A DNA stretch of 64,000 nucleotides. Origin: Ornithodoros turicata (lineage: Eukaryota > Arthropoda > Arachnida > Ixodida > Argasidae). The DNA lies in contig NC_088209.1 in assembly GCF_037126465.1 (NCBI RefSeq), positions 124,001-188,000 of the forward strand. Reading direction: 5' to 3'. How positions within the stretch are numbered: the first letter of the stretch is position 1; each line of letters opens with the position of its first letter. Positions 43,419-54,797 of this stretch are shown here, in pieces. The notes below the pieces were generated by a model. The model saw only the letters and a list, made by a program, of their open reading frames with translations, was not told the origin of the DNA and did not search any database. A program made the position numbers and the translations under genes.

Positions 43419-44454
43419 GCTGTTTTGAGTCGTCATGAAGAACGTTTGTGAGTAAAATGAACGATGTCATGAGTGGGAATATATGGGACACACGCTGTCG
43501 AATTTACGCATTTTCCGTAGATACCCTTCACAAAAAGACCGTTGGGGGCGTTGCCCTAATTCACAATACGATGTACTCGCTATGCGGAGAAAGGACATTT
43601 CGAGCCAAACACAATGATGTAGCCTACGTTCGAGTATCACAACTGGGGGCCCGAGTTGTGAGGTTCCCAAAATGTACCATATTTTACAAATGAGACAACT
43701 TAGCAATTTTTTATCTCCTCAAAGGCAAACTTAGGATCCTCAGAACATAGGGTGCAATGCAACCCACACCAGACAATATGTGAAAAAAAATTCAGCTGAA
43801 TATGTCGAATAGTTATGAAGATACGTGGCGTCAAACTGTGCAGGAAGTGCAATGGTTGAAATGCCCACATCTAAATGATAATTCATTAAAAAATAACCAC
43901 CAATTATTTTGAAGTACTTTCAGTGCCAATATACCTCCTAGGGACAGGCTTTAATATGTGTTTGAAAGAAACAAGTTGGAGAGGTCGACCGGAACCACCC
44001 TGCCTGATCTGGTGTGAGATAACCCTACTCTATTCTCAAGTCCTTTACTCCACTGCTGTTGTTGCTTGCAGCGCCGGTGTACCCAAACGTCTGCATTATT
44101 GATTGCACCAAAAAATAATTTGTGGCCCTGGAGTGCAGTGGAGTAGAGTGTGTACAATATAATTAAACAGATATTGGAGTAACACATAATGATCCTAATA
44201 ACTGCTTTGTATACACAACAGACAAACACACAACAGTCCCTAACAGAACATTCTTGCAGGCCAACCAGGGAGATGCATTTCGTCACTTTTGAAATTGTGA
44301 TTTAATAACCAGAGAAGGCAACATGGAATGTAGTTTACTGACTGAATAGGTGTCGATTGTGTGGGGGAGGCTGGAGCATCACAGGGGTGGATGAGAAATC
44401 TGCCCAGCTGAAACTCAAGATGAACGTTTCAATTGATATCCTAAGAACCATAAA

Positions 44455-45015
44455 TCGAGAAGTTACCCATCAAAAAGAACTCGTTACGAACTAAGCTACC
44501 GTGTGAAAAATATAAGTAAGTAACGAAGTTCTTCAGCCTGAAACGTAACTCGCAGTTACGAAGTTACTTGAAAAAAAGAACGAGTTACTTCCAAGTTACT
44601 TCGGACACAAAATAGCACTACACAGGTGCAGCGCGCATGAGCAGTTGAGTTCAACGTCAAGTTGCCAGTGGAGGAGTGCAACACTCTTAGATCGTTTTCG
44701 TTGATGTCCAACAATTCGAACGCTTTGCATCTTACTCCCTGTGGGTGCAAAATGATTCAGCTTCTGAATAGAACACTGTCATTGATTGACATCACATCTT
44801 ATAGCATAAAATGCCATGACAGATCCATAGAGAAAGCAAGAAAATATGTGGACGTGAGTGAAAAGCGAATTAAAAGTAACTTGGAACTTAGCTCAAGATA
44901 CTTTGGCAAAGTTACCTGAAAAAGAAGAGAGTCCTTTCATGTTACCACGGTGCGGAAATATCGAGGTAAGTTACAGAAAAAAGAAACTTAGTTACAGTAA
45001 CGAGTTACGTCGAAC
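44455..45015. repeat. Degenerate GTTAC-rich repeat
   Basis: GTTAC / GTAAC words recur many times (for example 44470-44600 and 44875-45010) in a loose array. This resembles the subterminal part of a non-autonomous DNA transposon. Clean ends were not identified. Confidence 0.4.
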
Positions 45016-45313
45016 TCTGCTAAGAACTGACAAGATGGTGTATATGCAGGCCAGTTGGTGGGTCAACTCCATAATGTAAAATAAATGTAATAAAATGTTA
45101 CGATAATATAAAATGTAATAACATAAGAGCTTTTTCGTGTCTTCCCTCTGTGTGCCCAGGCTCGGGCTTTTACATTGTGGAAGCCTAAGAACTGCATATT
45201 TCGTGCGTATGAACGTCGAAATCCTTCAAAAATTTGTCTCACCATCACAACATGCAATGCCCGACACACTACTCCATTCAGCAGATTGGAAACTCACCAC
45301 CTATGCTGATCAG

Positions 45314-45319
45314 TTTATT
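45314..45319 (-). terminator. Polyadenylation signal AATAAA for RFT1
   Basis: AATAAA on the minus strand lies about 46 bp after the RFT1 stop codon. Confidence 0.6.
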
Positions 45320-45364
45320 TTGTGAAGTCAGTTTAATATCGTGGCTGTCATGAACAACAGCATA

Positions 45365-46999
45365 TCACTTCATTTTTGCCTCCCTCTGATCTTTCGCTCT
45401 ACCTCGATAAAATGTACTTAAGAACGTAATCAGAGGCCTTTCTTTTATAAAGATACTGAACATAACCAGCAGAAAGCAAATCGCTCCGAATGCCACGTGG
45501 ATCACCCACATTAACGCGCCTTTGCTGCAACAGAACAAGAGCTGCGATACTGAAGTTACAACGAAAGCTAAGGCGCACGTCAGCAACACAGCTCGATGTG
45601 GAAATATCCCTCTCAGCGGCCTGTGGGCAGTCTGTTTGTAATAACCTTTGATGAACAACAAACCATGCACGATGCGTGCAGCCATATTGAGGCAGTTTGC
45701 CATTATAAATCCCACGCTTCCAAAATACAAAGTGAAGCAATAGGAGGCTGCGAGAAACAACACAGAAAACATTGCCAGTCTGCGGCTGTGCCTGTCTAGG
45801 TCGTTTTTTGTCATGGCTGCAAACACAAAACACTCCACGATGCCGTTCAACGCCAGGAACAGCACGTAACCGCAGTGCCACCTCATCAACGATGGCCCGA
45901 CTCCTTCGCTGAGGACGGTGCCTCCGTACAGGTGCAGCAGCAGCGTGGAGTAGGACTGCCCAAAGGTTAGGATGATGGTCCCAAGAAGGGTCATCAATTT
46001 GAGCAGCTGCTCGAGGACGCTCGCGCTCAGCGTGACATCTTCCGCCTCTTGGTTCGATACGTCCACATCCCGTTTCAGGACCTGGGCAAAGAACAGGTAA
46101 CCGCTCTCTTCGATGGGTTGAAATATAAACCTCGCTGCTAGAGATCCAAGGTTGTTGACGGCGTCATATACTCCTTCCTCTGCAAACGTGAGCACATTGA
46201 AAAGGGTCATCACGTATCTCTCGCCTTCGGTGAGCACTTGCTTGATGACAGTTTGCTTCATGAAGCTCCAGGTAAGTCGTGCAGTTGACGACTCTATCTT
46301 GTATTTACTCGGACGATACACAGGTACAAGGCTGGCGAGCGACTTGATTGGTAACGGGTTCGCCTTTTTCTGTGCCGACGAGCCAATTTCGACGTAAAAG
46401 TACACGTAAAATGCGCACGTGTAGAACATCGACGCTGCTATTTGTGAAACACTAAAAACCTTGATAGCTGAGCTCGGGTATAATGTTATAAGAACGGACA
46501 TTAGGATGCAGCGTAACGCTAGAGAACCGCCTTCTATGAACACCTTGAGCCTGACGTAATGGAACGCTTGGCCAATAATATAGAGCGGCTCGGCAAGCAG
46601 CTCGATCATAACACATGTCACAGTCGTGCACACTCCCATAGTGTAGTTAGGCATAACTTCAGGGTCCGGAGTACGAAGCACGAATATCCACAGGCAGCCC
46701 AGCGGAACCCCGATGACGGCGGACACTGGCAGGCACAGCCAGACGAGGTTTATCACCGCGGACCAGTCGTGTGCTTTACTGTTGCTAAGGCAAGCTCGTC
46801 GGAATCCTTCTCTGCTGAGGAATTGCACGGTAGTGTAGAGAAGTACGAGGCGGACGTTTATAACGCCCAGGACATTTTTGCTTATGTGACGCAAAATATA
46901 GGCGTTGAGAACGAACGTCAATATCCTCGTAGCCACCTGCAGTATGATATTGTACGACGCTGATTTCGCAGCAGTAGTAGCAAGGTTTTTCGCTGACAT
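45365..46999 (-). CDS. RFT1: RFT1-like lipid-linked oligosaccharide translocation protein
   Basis: RFT1 is a multi-pass ER membrane protein needed for the step that presents Man5GlcNAc2-PP-dolichol to the lumen for N-glycosylation; its exact flippase role is debated. The ATG at 46999 gives 544 aa, close to the usual length of about 540; an upstream non-ATG extension is unlikely. Conserved features include the N-terminal membrane segment (ITFVLNAYILRHIS-like, residues 25-45), VNVRLVLLY, EGFRRACLS, LAEPLYIIGQAF, WSFMKQTVIKQVLTEGERYV (ending near residue 260), NNLGSLAARFIFQPIEESGY, LYGGT, ALNGIVECFVFAAM and GFIMANCLNMAARI. About a dozen hydrophobic segments are present. The frame is uninterrupted by introns or lesions, with a poly(A) signal 46 bp downstream. 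It is intronless here, whereas vertebrate homologues have many introns. It may be a natural single-exon gene or a retrocopy. Confidence 0.93.
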   Translation of the reverse strand: MSAKNLATTAAKSASYNIILQVATRILTFVLNAYILRHISKNVLGVINVRLVLLYTTVQFLSREGFRRACLSNSKAHDWSAVINLVWLCLPVSAVIGVPLGCLWIFVLRTPDPEVMPNYTMGVCTTVTCVMIELLAEPLYIIGQAFHYVRLKVFIEGGSLALRCILMSVLITLYPSSAIKVFSVSQIAASMFYTCAFYVYFYVEIGSSAQKKANPLPIKSLASLVPVYRPSKYKIESSTARLTWSFMKQTVIKQVLTEGERYVMTLFNVLTFAEEGVYDAVNNLGSLAARFIFQPIEESGYLFFAQVLKRDVDVSNQEAEDVTLSASVLEQLLKLMTLLGTIILTFGQSYSTLLLHLYGGTVLSEGVGPSLMRWHCGYVLFLALNGIVECFVFAAMTKNDLDRHSRRLAMFSVLFLAASYCFTLYFGSVGFIMANCLNMAARIVHGLLFIKGYYKQTAHRPLRGIFPHRAVLLTCALAFVVTSVSQLLFCCSKGALMWVIHVAFGAICFLLVMFSIFIKERPLITFLSTFYRGRAKDQREAKMK

Positions 47000-47310
47000 T
47001 GTCACATTCGCAAGAGCGACACTTGAGCACAAGGGTGAGTCGACGTCAGCGTAATACTCGTCGTATTTGTAGGCTCGTCAGCATTTCCTACGAATGTTTC
47101 ATGGTGTGGACAGAAGAGGACGATTGCTTCAAAATGCACAGCAAAATTTCCAACTCATGTATCTCAAGTTCTGAAAATATTTGTTATAAAAAGTGGAAAT
47201 GAAAAACCCGGTAAAAACACACGATGGGTGCCGCCATGTTAGCACCAATGTTATCAGCAAGGTTTCAACAGGTAGCTACATCTAGCGGATTATGAGTGGC
47301 GGGGGCGGAA
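47000..47310. other. Presumed RFT1 5' flank
   Basis: The stretch holds the region upstream of the RFT1 ATG. No clear TATA box was located on the minus strand and no other gene is seen. Confidence 0.3.
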
Positions 47311-47475
47311 GATCGGAACCGAAACTGAACCTGAACCGAAAACTGCTAAAAACCCGTATTTTTCGCTAAACCGGAACTGAACCGAACGAAAATATCATTT
47401 TTCTCGCCTCGAACCGAACCGGAACTGAATCGAAATAAATTTAAGCGGTTACCGGTTCACGAAACGGTTCAGACC
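47311..47475. repeat. GAACCG-rich repeat (left-end type)
   Basis: GATCGGAACCGAAACTGAAC and ACCGGAACTGAACCG are of the same family as 40445-40774. Together with a right end at 49385-49458 it could delimit a 2.1-kb element, but no duplication is seen. Confidence 0.5.
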
Positions 47476-48889
47476 ACTGATCTCTATGGTTCAGACGTAA
47501 TGTGCTTTGCGAGAGTTCGGAAGTACGACTTACACAGCGGATTGAGCCGCGTTGCCAAACAAATACGAAACCGGAATTGAAGAAAACAAAACTGCAACCG
47601 AAGTGCGCGAGGTATTTCCTCCTTGGAGCTATGGCGTTCATTCGGTTGCGTAAAGGCCTGTTCTGACATATTCGCTCCGAGATCGAACGGTGTCGGCACG
47701 CTGCGGAGAACGGGTAGTGTGGACGCGTCGTCTGCTTTAACACGTTTATTCCGCATTAACTGCAGTAGGTGGAACATTGGGAAACCGAACAGTATCGTAC
47801 CATCGCGGCACAAGCGATGTTCCGATGAATATACACAAGAATGACGGAAAAGAACACTAAACTTCAAACATCGGCCTGTTACGGAATGCTGGTTCCATTC
47901 GTTGCGTTAGTATAGCCCAGATATAGAAACACAACTACGTCTGCTCGGTATGAAGGTGAGAAACACACTCTGACTTTACTGGATACAGAACCAGAAACTC
48001 TCACAAGGAGAGAGAGAGAGAAAGGAGGGGGGAAAGGAAACGCCAGACTAAACAAAACACGAAGCAGAGATATTCTTCGACTCCGATCCGATTTGGCATT
48101 GGCGTGATGGGTCTCGGGGTCATGCACACAAACTCGGTGCGAGATATATGGTGTCATCGTTCGCAGTCCCCTGAAGGGGCCTCACACAACAGGCCCACGT
48201 GTTATCCACACTAGAAAGGTGTCAGTGTCTCCCCCTATAGGCCGATCTCGCAGGGAATAGCAGCGCGCTAAATAGCGCTACAAAACAGCGCGCAAAAACA
48301 GCGCTCGCTGTTATCGGACAGTTCACACTTGCAAAGTGGCGGAGATTACTGAGTGCAAGTTCGGCGGTCGTTTATGGTCACTCCCATCATGGCGTCTCCA
48401 GAGTTCGACAGCATATGGACGAACAAGTTCGACCAACTCACTGAACGAAAAATTACCAGAGATTTTGGATGATAGACTCGCCGGTTCCAATGTGGTCGCC
48501 GTGCCGTGAAATGCGGAAGCAAAACAACTCCACGACTTCCTCGAAGTCATCGATGAAAGGTCTCCCCATTGACCAACAGGAATATAGTGCTAATATTAGT
48601 GCTGAAAATGTTGACACGAGTTCAACTCCAGCGGACGCTAATTTTTAGCGGTTTGGAGCACTGCGAGGAGGAAAATATCGCGCTATATGGAAAATCGCTT
48701 TATGTCTGAACTGGCCTTTAGGTCTTCCTTCTGGCAGTTGCAGGCTTTCCTTCAGTCATCACCACCACCGCCACCTTGTACGCCAAGTTTTTATTTTGGG
48801 CTGTGAAAATAATGACCAGTCCCTGAGCAAGTTGTAAGAGGGTGTATACGATGAGTGAACATGAGAGCATGCAAGAGTATGCTAGCGGT
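47476..48889. other. Intergenic, nothing firmly recognised
   Basis: AGCGCTA / AGCGCGC words cluster at 48258-48310 and 48675-48700. Candidate frames carry no domain. Confidence 0.35.
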
Positions 48890-49181
48890 GGCGTCGCTAT
48901 AGGGTACGCGTCAACCGATGCGGGGGCGTCACCCCCGACCCCCATGCCTCCATTAACGGATCCCTTTCCGTGCCAGGCGATTCACGATAAATAAATATAT
49001 TACACAACACTCAGAAAAAAAAAATAATGTGCCTCGTAGAGGGCTCCTCATGTTGTTTTTGGCGTCATCGTGCCGCAGAGAACGGGAGGAAGCGGCAGTA
49101 TTGGTGCGGCGCGTCACCCCTTCCGTCGCTTCACCCGGTGCGGACCGCACCCCCCGCACCCCCCTTGTGACGCCACTGTGC
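48890..49181. mobile_element. Short element with GTGGCGTC-type TIRs
   Basis: CGGTGGCGTCGC on the left is inverted relative to GTGACGCCACTG on the right. Subterminal G/C runs (GCGGGGGCGTCACCCCCG, CCGCACCCCCC) are present. Flanking sequence shares TGCTA but not an exact octamer. Confidence 0.45.
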
Positions 49182-49384
49182 TACCGTAACGTTGCACCTG
49201 AAATGCAGGTCTGTAATACGGAGTGTTGCTGTGACCCACTGCTGTGCCGGCAGCAACAATAAGGAAAAGTACATTTGTGTTGCTTATGAATCGTAAGTAT
49301 GTGCTTGCTTTTAAACCATGGTAATCTGCTCAAAATTAACTTTCCTGAGACGGTTAGAACAGGTATTTTGCGGTGCTGCGGAGC

Positions 49385-49458
49385 GGAACTGGAAACGAAC
49401 CATTGTACCCGAACTCGAACCCGAACCGAACCGAAAAAAATAACGGTTCCGATCCCTG
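49385..49458. repeat. GAACCG-rich repeat, right end
   Basis: GAACCGAACCGAAAAAAATA followed by ACGGTTCCGATCCCTG, matching the right TIR of 40445-40774. Confidence 0.6.
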
Positions 49459-49517
49459 CAGGGAACCACTTTCTTCTGTACGATGATGGCAGTGATTTAT
49501 ACAGACCCCCCTATACT

Positions 49518-49882
49518 CCTAACCCCCCCCCCCCCCCAAATCTAGAGAAAACCCCCTAAAATTTTGTGAGATTGCAAAATATTTTGTCAAAAGCATGTAA
49601 ATACATCCCACTGTAAAGCTCCCCCTCCCCCCCCCCCCCCCCCGCCCTAAGGAAAACCGCTTCTGGGTAAATTACTGGCGGTGATAGGGACAACCAAATC
49701 GGCAAAAATGGGAAGTTAAAAATTGTCTAGTGACAATAATGGAACAGTCTTTGTAAAATTCAGGGAGACTACCGGGTATAACGATTTCCTTTTGCCTGTT
49801 GTCATTTTGCGGGGGAGGGGGGGGGGGGCGAAGCGGGCTTCGGTCCAAGAGCAAATGTCTGAGTGTGTGGGGGGGGGGGGGG
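49518..49882. repeat. Mirror-arranged C- and G-homopolymer runs
   Basis: C runs of 15-19 bases lie at about 49524 and 49629. G runs lie at about 49819 and 49870. Placed C then G around a short centre, they suggest the arms of one inverted repeat. Assembly length errors are likely in such tracts. Confidence 0.6.
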
Positions 49883-50276
49883 AGGACATGAGCACGGTTG
49901 CCCCGATGAGCTCATCCATGTTATGCCTGTACACGGCACTGTCGGGTCATGATCCGTCTTCCTTCTTGCAGGGCGACTTTTACGCCTTTTACTTTTGCCG
50001 TGCGTGGAATTTCTGACAACTGCGCAAGCAAAATTTTCTTGCATACGTTTTCTAGCGTTTTTGTTACGCTCATTGAGTACACTCATTCTAATACTCACAG
50101 TGATCTGTGTCTGATTGACATGGGCCAGAAAGAATAGATGTAATTATTGTATAGGCAGGTTGTATAAAGTAACTGTCCCTTGAAAGACTAGAGACTGTTG
50201 TGTGTGCGTCTCACATTTTTTATTCGATTTCGACTCTGAAATCACGAGTGAAACAAAATCAGATTGAGAACAATTC

Positions 50277-51079
50277 CTACGCCGTGGTAAAAAATATGTC
50301 ATTTCGCACTGCGGACCGTGTTATGAACTCTTCTGCAATGGCATCAAGGTGTAATTTGTGGGCGAGCTCTTTGTGGCCGTGCAGAAACGTCACATGGTTC
50401 AGTCGGGCTTGGGCCATTGTTGATCTCAAATATGTTTTGATGCGACGGAAGGCAGGAGAACGATCTTTCTGACGTGCACGACGTCAGTGGGTCAGTGCGA
50501 CTTTTAATGGTTCTGTCAATTCTGGTAAAAAGGTGTCTCATATGGCAGCCGAGAAGAGTTCAGCAACATCTTAAAGTGTTTTCAAGGGCACGACGCAACG
50601 CTGCTTAGCAATATCGATCGCCATGTCCCGGTGTAACTCAAGACGTCCCGCATGAAAATCTGCACCGTAAAAGTTAGATATGTACGTATGATATATGAAC
50701 GATAACGTATGAACGATATTAGATATGATGAAAAGTTAGATATGTACATATGATATTAGATATATGTGTCGTTTCTTCCTATGACGAAGCTCTCAACGCG
50801 AACCATATGTTGCCACAGAGCTGGTGGGTATCTATCAACTACCCATGATTGCACGATGCCAACTACATCGTAGTAGCGCTGTCGATACGTGTCTTCCGCT
50901 GGCTGGAACGCGTGAGCGTCCGCTCCCGCATCATACTGCCATGGCACCTTTCTTTGCCTCGAAACCGCAACACGTAACTCTTCAATGTCAAACTTCTTCG
51001 CCTCCGTTGGCGTTTCGTTACAGAAGCGCGAGAAGCCGTGCCTAAGTTCAGTAATACTCCCTTTGACACTTTTCACCAT
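50277..51079 (-). pseudogene. hAT-family transposase relic, C-terminal part
   Basis: The upper part (51079-50756) reads AEDTYRQRYYDVVGIVQSWV, of the type preceding the C-terminal region in hAT transposases of the DUF4371/ZMYM1 kind. After a broken stretch, 50500-50277 reads SCTSERSFSCL-like sequence in one frame, then RIKTYLRSTMAQARLNHVTF and HKELAHKL in another, ending at a stop at 50277. This is the conserved hAT dimerisation tail. Several stops and shifts separate the segments, so it is non-functional. TIRs were not located. Confidence 0.7.
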
Positions 51080-51481
51080 TTGTTCTGCTTAGTAAAATCT
51101 CAATCCCGGTTCCTGTCAAGCTGAGCTCGCGGTCCCTATAGTCTCGAGACGTTATTAATCAGATATCGTTCCACCGGCGTGCGACCTCTGGCACATGTAA
51201 AACCAAACAAGTCGCGGTTACACTACATCATATGTACCTCGTGTAGCTGAGTCGAGCTAGAGAGCGCCACGTCTATAATGACACCATGTCGTGGCGATTC
51301 ATAAAAACGCATCGGACAGTGGACTCCTGCCACTTAATAAATTTGAAAAAGTAGACAAATGTATGTTGCGCGACATCCACGCTATCAGGGTTGCCTATCA
51401 GGAAGGCAGACTGCTTAGTTAAACAACGACCACCGCCACTACCGGGCCGACTTTGTGTGACTTGTAGGCCGATGAAAAAAA

Positions 51482-51782
51482 AAAAAAAACTAGGAAACTT
51501 TTTTTAGACACCGTAGTGCCACTGTGAAAATGCGAGTATTGGTGGTGATGGTGAAAGGGCTTGCCGTTGTCGGCCTCACAGAGGTGGGCAACGTCACGAT
51601 TGACGCCCTGAGGAATGTGCGTCCTGGGCCGACTTCTAAGGGAAATGTGCCGACATAAGCCTGAAAGCGTCTGAGAAAAACCCAGGGAACACCACAGACA
51701 GCACAACCGGCACCAGGATTCGAACCCGGGTACCTCCCAGTCTCGAATCCTGGCGAGTGGCAGTACAGCCCCCTTATATATG
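51482..51782 (-). mobile_element. tRNA-derived SINE copy (diverged)
   Basis: The minus strand holds a B-box GGTTCGAATCC (near 51715-51725), the central block GAAGTCGGCCCAGGAC-like at 51628-51643, and CCCTGGGTTTTTCTCAGACG. These are shared in order with the clean SINE at 58847-59158. A clear A-box is missing at the 5' end, and the tail lies near the A run at 51477-51490. Confidence 0.65.
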
Positions 51783-52039
51783 ACACGGGCATGCTATAGC
51801 GAGTTAATAACGTGCAGTGAGGACGACTTGTGGAAAAGGATCGCACGTGACTCGTGATTCCGTTTAATTTTCATCCTGGGGCAACAGCGACGATTTCGCC
51901 CCTGGCTTCTGCTGTTCTCTTGTCAGTGAAGCATTTATGGTTTCGTCACAAACTGGTGACGCGAACGCTCCTCTCAGCCCAGTTCATAGTAGAGCCAACC
52001 TCACTGCGCAGAAGTACTGCTGTCGAACACTCAAACATG

Positions 52040-52550
52040 GAACGTCTCGACGGCCGTCCAATCACGCCTTCCATCCTTCTGGGCACATGAGCCCGTACTC
52101 TGGTTTGTACAGGTGGAGAATTACTTCGCTATGCGTCACATCGCTTCCGAGGCTAGCAAGTACCAGCACGTAGTAGAAAGTCTTCTCCCACGGGCCGCCA
52201 CCGAAGTTCGTGATATTCTGTCCTCTCCACCTCCGGGCACACAATATTGAGCTCTCAAAGACGCCCTCGTTAAGCGGCTGATGGCAGTGTCGGTTACAGA
52301 AAGTGCTTTCTTCGAAAGAACCGCGTCAGCGCTGCGGACGCCCAACACAGCTCCTCCGGCATTTGCAATAGGCGACAAAACTACTTCAATTGACCCTGCC
52401 ATTTTCGAGGAACTCTTTCTTCAGGAACTTCCCTCTAATGTACACGTTGTATTGATAACCGCTGGTGATGAGCCCTTTACAGAACTGGCGGAGCTTGCCG
52501 GCCGCGTTGGATCTCACTCCACCAACAGTCGCTGCATTGCATGGGGCTAG
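52040..52550 (+). pseudogene. Gypsy gag relic
   Basis: Reads VENYFAMRHIASEASKYQH, ATEVRDILSSPPPGTQY, an in-frame stop at about 52243-52245, then ALKDALVKRLMAVSVTESAF and IFEELFLQELPSNVHVVLI. This is the capsid region of Gypsy-type elements common in arachnid genomes. Protease, RT and LTRs are absent; it is cut near 52550 and followed by a different repeat. Confidence 0.75.
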
Positions 52551-52613
52551 CCCAGCCTGCGCACACAGAAATAAGTCAACTTCGTCAAGAAGTTGCCCAG
52601 CCAGAGAGTCGAA

Positions 52614-52750
52614 CCCACCGGCGTAGCCAGAGGAGGGGTTGGGGGTCAAACCCCCCTGAAACTTTACCTTTGGTAGTGCGTTTGGGAAAGAAAAACAAGG
52701 GTGAGATCCTCCTCCCCCATGTCAAGGTTCAGGGGCCACGGGTGGGAATG
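52614..52750. repeat. Dispersed GTAGCCAGAGG-type repeat (also 33884-34015)
   Basis: GGCGTAGCCAGAGGAGGGG, TACCTTTGGTAGTGCGTTTG and AAACAAGGGTG are shared with 33884-34015. It abuts the Gypsy gag relic and may have truncated it. Confidence 0.65.
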
Positions 52751-52794
52751 AACCACAACAGGCACGTTAAAGCACACTCCCGTTTTTGTGGTAC

Positions 52795-52948
52795 CCCAAG
52801 CACCGCATTGTACTGAAAGTCGAGTGCAATAGGGGTGGGCGGGTAGGTGGAAGGCCTTGAACAGACTCGTGAAACTAAAGAACACTGATAAGACACATAC
52901 CGTCCACCCCTATTGCACTCGACTTTCAGTACACTGTGCTGCTTGGGA
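52795..52948. mobile_element. Palindromic hairpin element, 154 bp
   Basis: CCCAAGCACCGCATTGTACT and GAAAGTCGAGTGCAATAGGG are mirrored by CCCTATTGCACTCGACTTTC and AGTACACTGTGCTGCTTGGG. The arms are near-perfect over about 48 bp. Confidence 0.82.
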
Positions 52949-53365
52949 CAGTGCTTGAAGTGGACTGGAAGATGTCAACGGTCGTTCAAGATTCTGAAAG
53001 ATTTTTCGCGATATGAAAGACAAGATTAGTAGTTGTTACGACAGGAGGGCATAGCCATGAACTAGCGGTTTGGGTTGACTGTCCCCGCACGTGTAGCTCA
53101 TGTTGCGGTGGTGAACCAACCCAGCGGGTTGTTCGCAGAATCTCGGCAGGGATATAACAGTCAACCAAGCCTTCTACCTTGGCCTAAGCCATTTGAGTCA
53201 CTGAAATTATTCATTACCAGTGAGGAGACGCGAATACACTTTAATTAGCAAACGACGTTTCATGGTAGTTGTATTCGAATGGTGCGATTCTGAGCCCGGG
53301 GCCTTTATGTAAAAGGCGCGTTAACCTGTCATCACTGACCGCCGCCGTGCTACCATGTCGCGTTA

Positions 53366-54410
53366 CACAGTAAATTCAAAAACACCCTTTCTGGGTAAAA
53401 AAAGGAGTTTTTCAGCAAATACGCCTTTTTTAATTCCACAAAGATAACCAAAGGCCGCAAAAAATGTGCTAAAAAAGGTGTATGAGAAAATACACTCTTT
53501 ATTACACCAAGTGCTGTATCAAAAGGGGTGTTTTTATGCGTTTACACCTGTCTTTACACCCTTCAAGTAACACTGGTGTCGAAAAAGGTGTTTACGTGAT
53601 ATACAGCCTTTCTACACTGGTGTTGAAAACGGTGTTTTCATTCGTGAGAGAACAATTACATTGGCTTGACAGCTCCGCTCATTTGAAAATCACATTATAG
53701 ACGATAGCTTGAGTTGAAAACACAATATTTGACAGGGAGGGATGTCAGGAAGCTCGCTGATATCTTGACTCGTTACAGGCGTACGTGTTAATTGCAAAGA
53801 CACATGTTCGTCACCGTTGCAGACGAGTTTTACCGCACTAAGCTTAGCGAATATACTCCAACGAACTGCATTTCAGTATATGATCAATCTGGAACACCAA
53901 TTTAGGCTATCGAGAGTGCTCGGGCTCATTACAGGCATCGTCTCAAGATGGCAGCATCGTAACGCCGCTCATTTCACGAGCACGGACGGCGTTACGATGT
54001 TGCGATCTTCACGTCTTCCCTTACATATGTCCAACTGTTTTGTTTTCATTTTATTTGAATTGTTCTTTTTTTTTTTTTTTTTTAGGGTTGCCAGTGACGC
54101 ACTGCGCTCCAGTTTAGGTTCTGCTGTGGAACCACGGCTGGAACTGTGCCGTCGCTAGGGTGGTTGTTGCCATACAAGCAAAAACGTCGGACTGCATGGC
54201 TCGGCATGCTGCCGCGGGAGCTTACACCCTTTCGAAAGGGTGTAAGAGTGTTGAACAGCCTCCTAAAAGGGTGTTTAAACAGGTGTTTTTTGCACAATAC
54301 ACCTTTTTGAATGGGTGTTACAGTTGATGCGGTGTAAAAAAGGGTGCCAGCCATAGCACAAAAAGGTGTAAGCGGTTTATACCCAAAAGGGTGTTTTTGA
54401 ATTTACTGTG
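53366..54410. mobile_element. TA-flanked element with AAGGTGT subterminal repeats, 1045 bp
   Basis: CACAGTAAATTCAAAAACAC on the left and GTGTTTTTGAATTTACTGTG on the right form a perfect TIR; TA lies outside both (53364-53365 and 54411-54412). AAGGTGT / ACACCTT words recur about twenty times, clustered toward both ends (53380-53640, 54220-54400). No transposase frame. A T run at 54069-54084 marks a possible secondary insertion in the middle. Confidence 0.88.
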
Positions 54411-54656
54411 TAGAATGAAGTGTCTGTGGCGATTTTAAAATACGATGTCAGTATGGTTGTTTTTACCTCTTGTATTTCAAATACACAAAGAAAACCAGCT
54501 TGGTATGTTCTATTCATCCTGACCAGCACGAGGGTGGCTGGCCGTTTACTTTCTGAGCGGCTTATACAAGTTCATACACGGATGTTGGGAATTTATCCTG
54601 CAGCGTCGCACACACGGACGTATGCTGTAGTTGAGCTCAGATAGTTTGTTTTCGCC

Positions 54657-54797
54657 CCCTGAAGTCGGCCCAGGACGGATGCTAACCCATTGTCACTCAC
54701 TCGTTCCAGCTGTCCTCTCTCCACCTGTCCACACCTGTACGCCGCTCATTGCCACAGTTGCTTCGCGGCGCTAACACGGAATAATAATAAAAAAAGT
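54657..54797 (+). mobile_element. 5'-truncated SINE, 3' half
   Basis: CCCCCTGAAGTCGGCCCAGG, TGTCCTCTCTCCACCTGTCC, and GTACGCCGCTCATTGCCACA match the 3' half of the SINE at 58847-59158. It ends in an AATAATAATAAAAAAA tail; the tRNA head is missing. Confidence 0.78.

Noticed and set aside
45365..47032. RFT1 start upstream of 46999
   Set aside because: The frame stays open for 11 more codons but has no ATG there. The ATG at 46999 gives the normal family length and N-terminus.
48323..48550. Possible Harbinger-type transposase fragment (minus)
   Set aside because: A few residues resemble PIF/Harbinger but no DDE motif or conserved block could be aligned with confidence.
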